From Akkermansia muciniphila (GTDB lineage Bacteria > Pseudomonadota > Gammaproteobacteria > Burkholderiales > Burkholderiaceae_C): a stretch of DNA of 9,910 bases. Shown here one piece after another: positions 7,371-9,910 of the stretch. The stretch's first letter is position 1. Each line of letters begins with the position of its first letter. Under the pieces are notes generated by a model that searched no databases, was not told where the DNA came from, and was given only the letters and a program-made list of their open reading frames with translations. The stretch is taken from assembly GCA_943327015.2 (NCBI GenBank), contig CALPVM020000060.1, positions 1-9,910 of the forward strand. Reading direction: 5' to 3'. A program made the position numbers and the translations under genes.

Positions 7371-8153
7371 TTATTTCTTTTTGAAAGCAGCTTGAACTTT
7401 GCCTTTGTAGTCTTTGGATTCTCGAACGGTAGCCATTTGAGACCAAAGACTATCGACTATTTTGGTATTTTTGCTGTAAAACTCTTTGCCGAAAATGGTG
7501 TAATAGGTTTTTTGAATCAGGGGAGGAGTTACTTTCTCTGCTTTGCCGGAAAACTCTGTGGTAGCAAGAAGTAAATCTCCTTCTTGCGTTGTAAGCGCCA
7601 CAGCTTGTACTTGACCGCCCACCAATTTTTTCATGTTGTCTTTGGCTAGTGCGCCACCTTCATCGACTTTAGCACCTGATTTTTTCAGGTTGTCAATAAT
7701 TGAGTAGCCGCGTTGCGCGCCAACTGACCCGGTTAAGTTAGAAAATTTAGTACCGTCCCAGGATATGTTTGATCCTTTTGCTCGGTAAAGTGAGTATTCC
7801 TCGGTATGAAGTCTTTTGCCTTCATCGAGTTTGTCACCAACCGTAGGGTAGACCGCAAACTTGGCACGATCATCTTTGTAGCTGGCAGCAATTGCACCAT
7901 CAATACTTTTATCTTCTACTGCACCTAAGCAACGTTTCCAAGGAAGTGCAACTATTTCGAGTTTTGCACCTGTTTTGGCGGCCGCAGCTTCCATTAATAC
8001 AATGTTCAGACCCTTGGAGTTTTTGACCAGCCATGGCGCAGAGTCGGCATCATCATGGCAAAGTTTGATATTTTGTGCAAGTGCAGTGCTAGTTGTTAAT
8101 GCAACACAAGCAGCAAAAATAGATGCACTGATTATATTTTCTGTAATTTTCAT
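7371..8153 (-). CDS. Secreted solute-binding protein, SBP_bac_3 family (PF00497-like)
   Basis: From ATG 8153 the protein has 260 residues, the usual size for amino-acid-type periplasmic binding proteins. It begins with a signal peptide: Lys near the start, a hydrophobic core at about 8-22, and ALA before Gln27 as the likely signal peptidase I site. The mature part has the family pattern, including PWKRCL (71-76), DGAIAASY (85-92) with a following R96, and QRGYSI (147-152). Cys32 and Cys75 could form a disulfide. An upstream in-frame TTG at 8186 would add 11 residues before the signal peptide, so ATG 8153 is preferred, although no Shine-Dalgarno sequence precedes either. It lies 29 bases after a sensor-kinase gene on the same strand, and no permease or ATPase gene is visible. 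It may bind an amino acid or similar small solute and act as a sensor accessory; the ligand is unknown. Confidence 0.85.
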   Translation of the reverse strand: MKITENIISASIFAACVALTTSTALAQNIKLCHDDADSAPWLVKNSKGLNIVLMEAAAAKTGAKLEIVALPWKRCLGAVEDKSIDGAIAASYKDDRAKFAVYPTVGDKLDEGKRLHTEEYSLYRAKGSNISWDGTKFSNLTGSVGAQRGYSIIDNLKKSGAKVDEGGALAKDNMKKLVGGQVQAVALTTQEGDLLLATTEFSGKAEKVTPPLIQKTYYTIFGKEFYSKNTKIVDSLWSQMATVRESKDYKGKVQAAFKKK

Positions 8154-8182
8154 CACGGTAAATTTAATTAAAAGGATTGAAG

Positions 8183-9910
8183 TCAAACAGCAAATTTGGA
8201 AGGAAGAGTGATATGCATTTTGAATGGTCGGTATCCCGCACTATTGGCATCGTCAGTGAATATTATTTTCACGTCTCCTTCGTATTTGTTAAGAAATTTT
8301 CTAACGGCATCCATGCCAACACCCCTACCAGAAACCTGTGTAATTTCTGTGGCAGTTGATAAGCCGGGAATGAAGATGAGCTCTGCTACTTCATCGTCAG
8401 TGAGTGATTGGTTGTCAGAAATTTTACCGTTAGCTATGGCCTTGTTACGAATGGTATTGAGTGCCAAGCCTCTGCCATCATCACCAAAAATGAAGGTTAT
8501 TTCATCTTCACCACGAATGGCATCTAGTTGAATTGTGCCTTTTTCGTGTTTGTTGCTGGCAATTCGCTCAGAGCTTGCTTCTAGTCCGTGGTCCAAGGAG
8601 TTTCTAAAAATATGCATGAATACGTTGCGCATCATGGGCGCTACTTCTCGCTTGATGCGAACAGAATTGTCATGGATAACAACCTGAGGTGCTTCCTTTT
8701 GCAGCTGTTTTGCAATGCTAGGAACCCCATCGACTATGCCTCTCAGTACATCGGGCAGTGATTCTGAGTTGGCTACATTGATGGTATCCCGAACCAGTGC
8801 CAACGATTTTTTTAATGCGCTAACCGCAGAAAGCTCATTGATTCCATCCACAGCCTGAGCAATGTTTTCAAGAACAGAAAAGTCCATTGTTGGCGTTGCA
8901 CTGGTAGTAAAACCTTCCAGCTTGCCTTTGAAAACAGCTTCATACCGTTTAATGCATTCTCTGGCATCATTTAGTTGCACCGCTAAAACCTCCGGTTCCC
9001 AACGGGCTTCGCTTGTGTTTAACAATTCGGAGTAGGTGGATTCTGCTAAATGCACGGCATCGGTTATGTAGCTAAAACCGTAGGTTCTGGCATTGCCTTT
9101 AATGGTGTGCATATTTCTGAACAGAGTGGCAAGTACCTGCTGATCCAGATTTGATGTGGTTTGAATAAGTTTTTCATTTTCATCCAAAAAGGCGTTAGAG
9201 GTTTGAATGAACTCCAGTAACTTGTCTTTGGAAATTGAGAGTATTTGTCCAATGATGTCCAGCTCAGCCTTTTGCTTCTCGGTTTCGCGTTGCAGCGCTT
9301 TGAGTTCTGTAACATCGCGTGCGGTAACCATTAACTTTTCTATGTTGCCATTGGCATTGAGAACCGGATTCCAGTCCAACTCCAAAATTTTGGTTTTGTC
9401 GTCATCAAAGTATTTGGTGTATTCATGCACCAGAAGATGGGCGTTGAATTCAAAGTTCATGGCATCTTCGCCAATCATCGAGTCAACGGTTGCTTCGAGT
9501 TGATTCAGCAAGTCGCCGCCGACATCACTACGATGGAACAAGAATGGAAAAACGTCTGTGTTGGCTACATCTTTGGTTTCAAATATTTCTGTAAGGTAGT
9601 TTGAGTACTCGGGGTGAATCAAGCCACCACGCATAATAGTAAAAATACCTTGGCGCATGTTTTGTAACATGCTGTTTACATCATTGGTTTTTTGACGCAG
9701 TTCTGCGGTGCGTTGCAGAATTTTTTCTTCCAAAGTGCGGTTTTGCTCTTCAATAACAGACACCATTTGAATGTTTTTGATGGTGTTAACCGTCATGCGA
9801 GCAATAGTGAGTGCAAATCCCTCATCTTCCGGCATAAAGCTGAAATGATCTTGGCTACCAGCAAATTGCATCACACCATATACTTTGGGTCCATCCATCA
9901 TAGGAATGCA
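8183..9910 (-). CDS. Sensor histidine kinase, GAF / PAS-like / Hpt / CheA-type ATPase (partial, N-terminus outside window)
   Basis: The frame is open to the right edge (Cys-Ile-Pro codons precede the ATG at 9901), so the true start lies outside. Numbering here is from that ATG, giving 572 visible residues. Residues 1-45 (MMDGPKVYGVMQF ... FALTIARMTVNTIKNI) look like the end of a GAF domain. A coiled coil (about 48-78) leads to a PAS-like region (about 78-197) ending DVTEL, then a second coiled coil (198-215). An Hpt domain has the phosphorylatable His265 in HTIKGNARTYG. The ATPase is CheA-like: N-box RNSLDHG (433-439), G1 GDDGRG (473-478), IPGLSTA (511-517) and G2 SGRGVGM (524-530). The protein stops about 40 residues after the G2 box, with no CheW-like (P5) domain and no receiver. 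All residues needed for autophosphorylation on Hpt appear present. A response regulator is expected but not visible. The stop codon lies 29 bases before the binding-protein gene, suggesting one operon. Confidence 0.88.
   Translation of the reverse strand, partial: CIPMMDGPKVYGVMQFAGSQDHFSFMPEDEGFALTIARMTVNTIKNIQMVSVIEEQNRTLEEKILQRTAELRQKTNDVNSMLQNMRQGIFTIMRGGLIHPEYSNYLTEIFETKDVANTDVFPFLFHRSDVGGDLLNQLEATVDSMIGEDAMNFEFNAHLLVHEYTKYFDDDKTKILELDWNPVLNANGNIEKLMVTARDVTELKALQRETEKQKAELDIIGQILSISKDKLLEFIQTSNAFLDENEKLIQTTSNLDQQVLATLFRNMHTIKGNARTYGFSYITDAVHLAESTYSELLNTSEARWEPEVLAVQLNDARECIKRYEAVFKGKLEGFTTSATPTMDFSVLENIAQAVDGINELSAVSALKKSLALVRDTINVANSESLPDVLRGIVDGVPSIAKQLQKEAPQVVIHDNSVRIKREVAPMMRNVFMHIFRNSLDHGLEASSERIASNKHEKGTIQLDAIRGEDEITFIFGDDGRGLALNTIRNKAIANGKISDNQSLTDDEVAELIFIPGLSTATEITQVSGRGVGMDAVRKFLNKYEGDVKIIFTDDANSAGYRPFKMHITLPSKFAV

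Noticed and set aside
8106..8108. Cys16 of the binding protein as a lipoprotein cysteine.
   Set aside because: The preceding FAA does not fit the lipobox well, and the hydrophobic core continues past it to a good ALA cleavage site.
8154..8186. A separate promoter for the binding-protein gene (TTGACT on the minus strand just after the kinase stop).
   Set aside because: No acceptable -10 hexamer at 16-18 bases, and transcription would start at or inside the start codon.
8154..8186. TTG at 8186 as the start of the binding-protein gene, overlapping the kinase stop.
   Set aside because: It puts 11 extra residues in front of a standard signal peptide and has no ribosome binding site; ATG 8153 gives a normal signal peptide.
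1..9910. A mobile element, CRISPR array, toxin-antitoxin pair or phage-defence system.
   Set aside because: No direct-repeat arrays, transposase or integrase motifs, or small gene pairs were seen; nearly all of the window is filled by the genes listed.

Overview
The window looks like chromosomal DNA of a betaproteobacterium, probably of the order Burkholderiales. The reasons are the order icd - clpS - clpA - hrpA, the C-terminus of the isocitrate dehydrogenase, the ClpS core and the long HrpA-type DEAH helicase. By eye the base composition is moderate (about half G+C, not computed), low for many members of that order. The taxonomic call is inference from remembered protein families, not from a search.

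The left and central part (1-7370) reads rightward. The last 43 codons of icd end at 131 and are followed by a strong intrinsic terminator (157-193). A new transcription unit then appears to begin. A candidate sigma-32-like promoter (204-231) and a 9-bp inverted repeat (213-221 / 251-259) lie upstream of clpS (277-639), followed by clpA (720-3041), a single-domain PilZ protein (3066-3470) and hrpA (3498-7370). Gaps after clpA are only 24 and 27 bases with no visible terminator, so clpS-clpA-pilZ-hrpA may be one operon. It would join regulated proteolysis (the ClpAP unfoldase and its N-end-rule adaptor), a probable c-di-GMP receptor, and an RNA helicase linked to mRNA and ribosome processing.

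The right part (7371-9910) reads leftward and is convergent with hrpA; the two stop codons touch with no base between them. In transcription order it holds the 3' part of a large sensor kinase (end of a GAF domain, coiled coil, PAS-like region, Hpt domain, CheA-type ATPase, and no CheW-like domain). After 29 bases comes a secreted family-3 solute-binding protein. No permease, ATPase or response regulator is visible, so the pair may be a ligand-sensing module rather than a transporter; this is inference.

No tRNA, rRNA, CRISPR array, insertion sequence or prophage gene was found. The core genes are ordinary. The parts most worth a second look are the kinase/binding-protein pair, the PilZ gene inside the clp-hrpA cluster, and the clpS leader.
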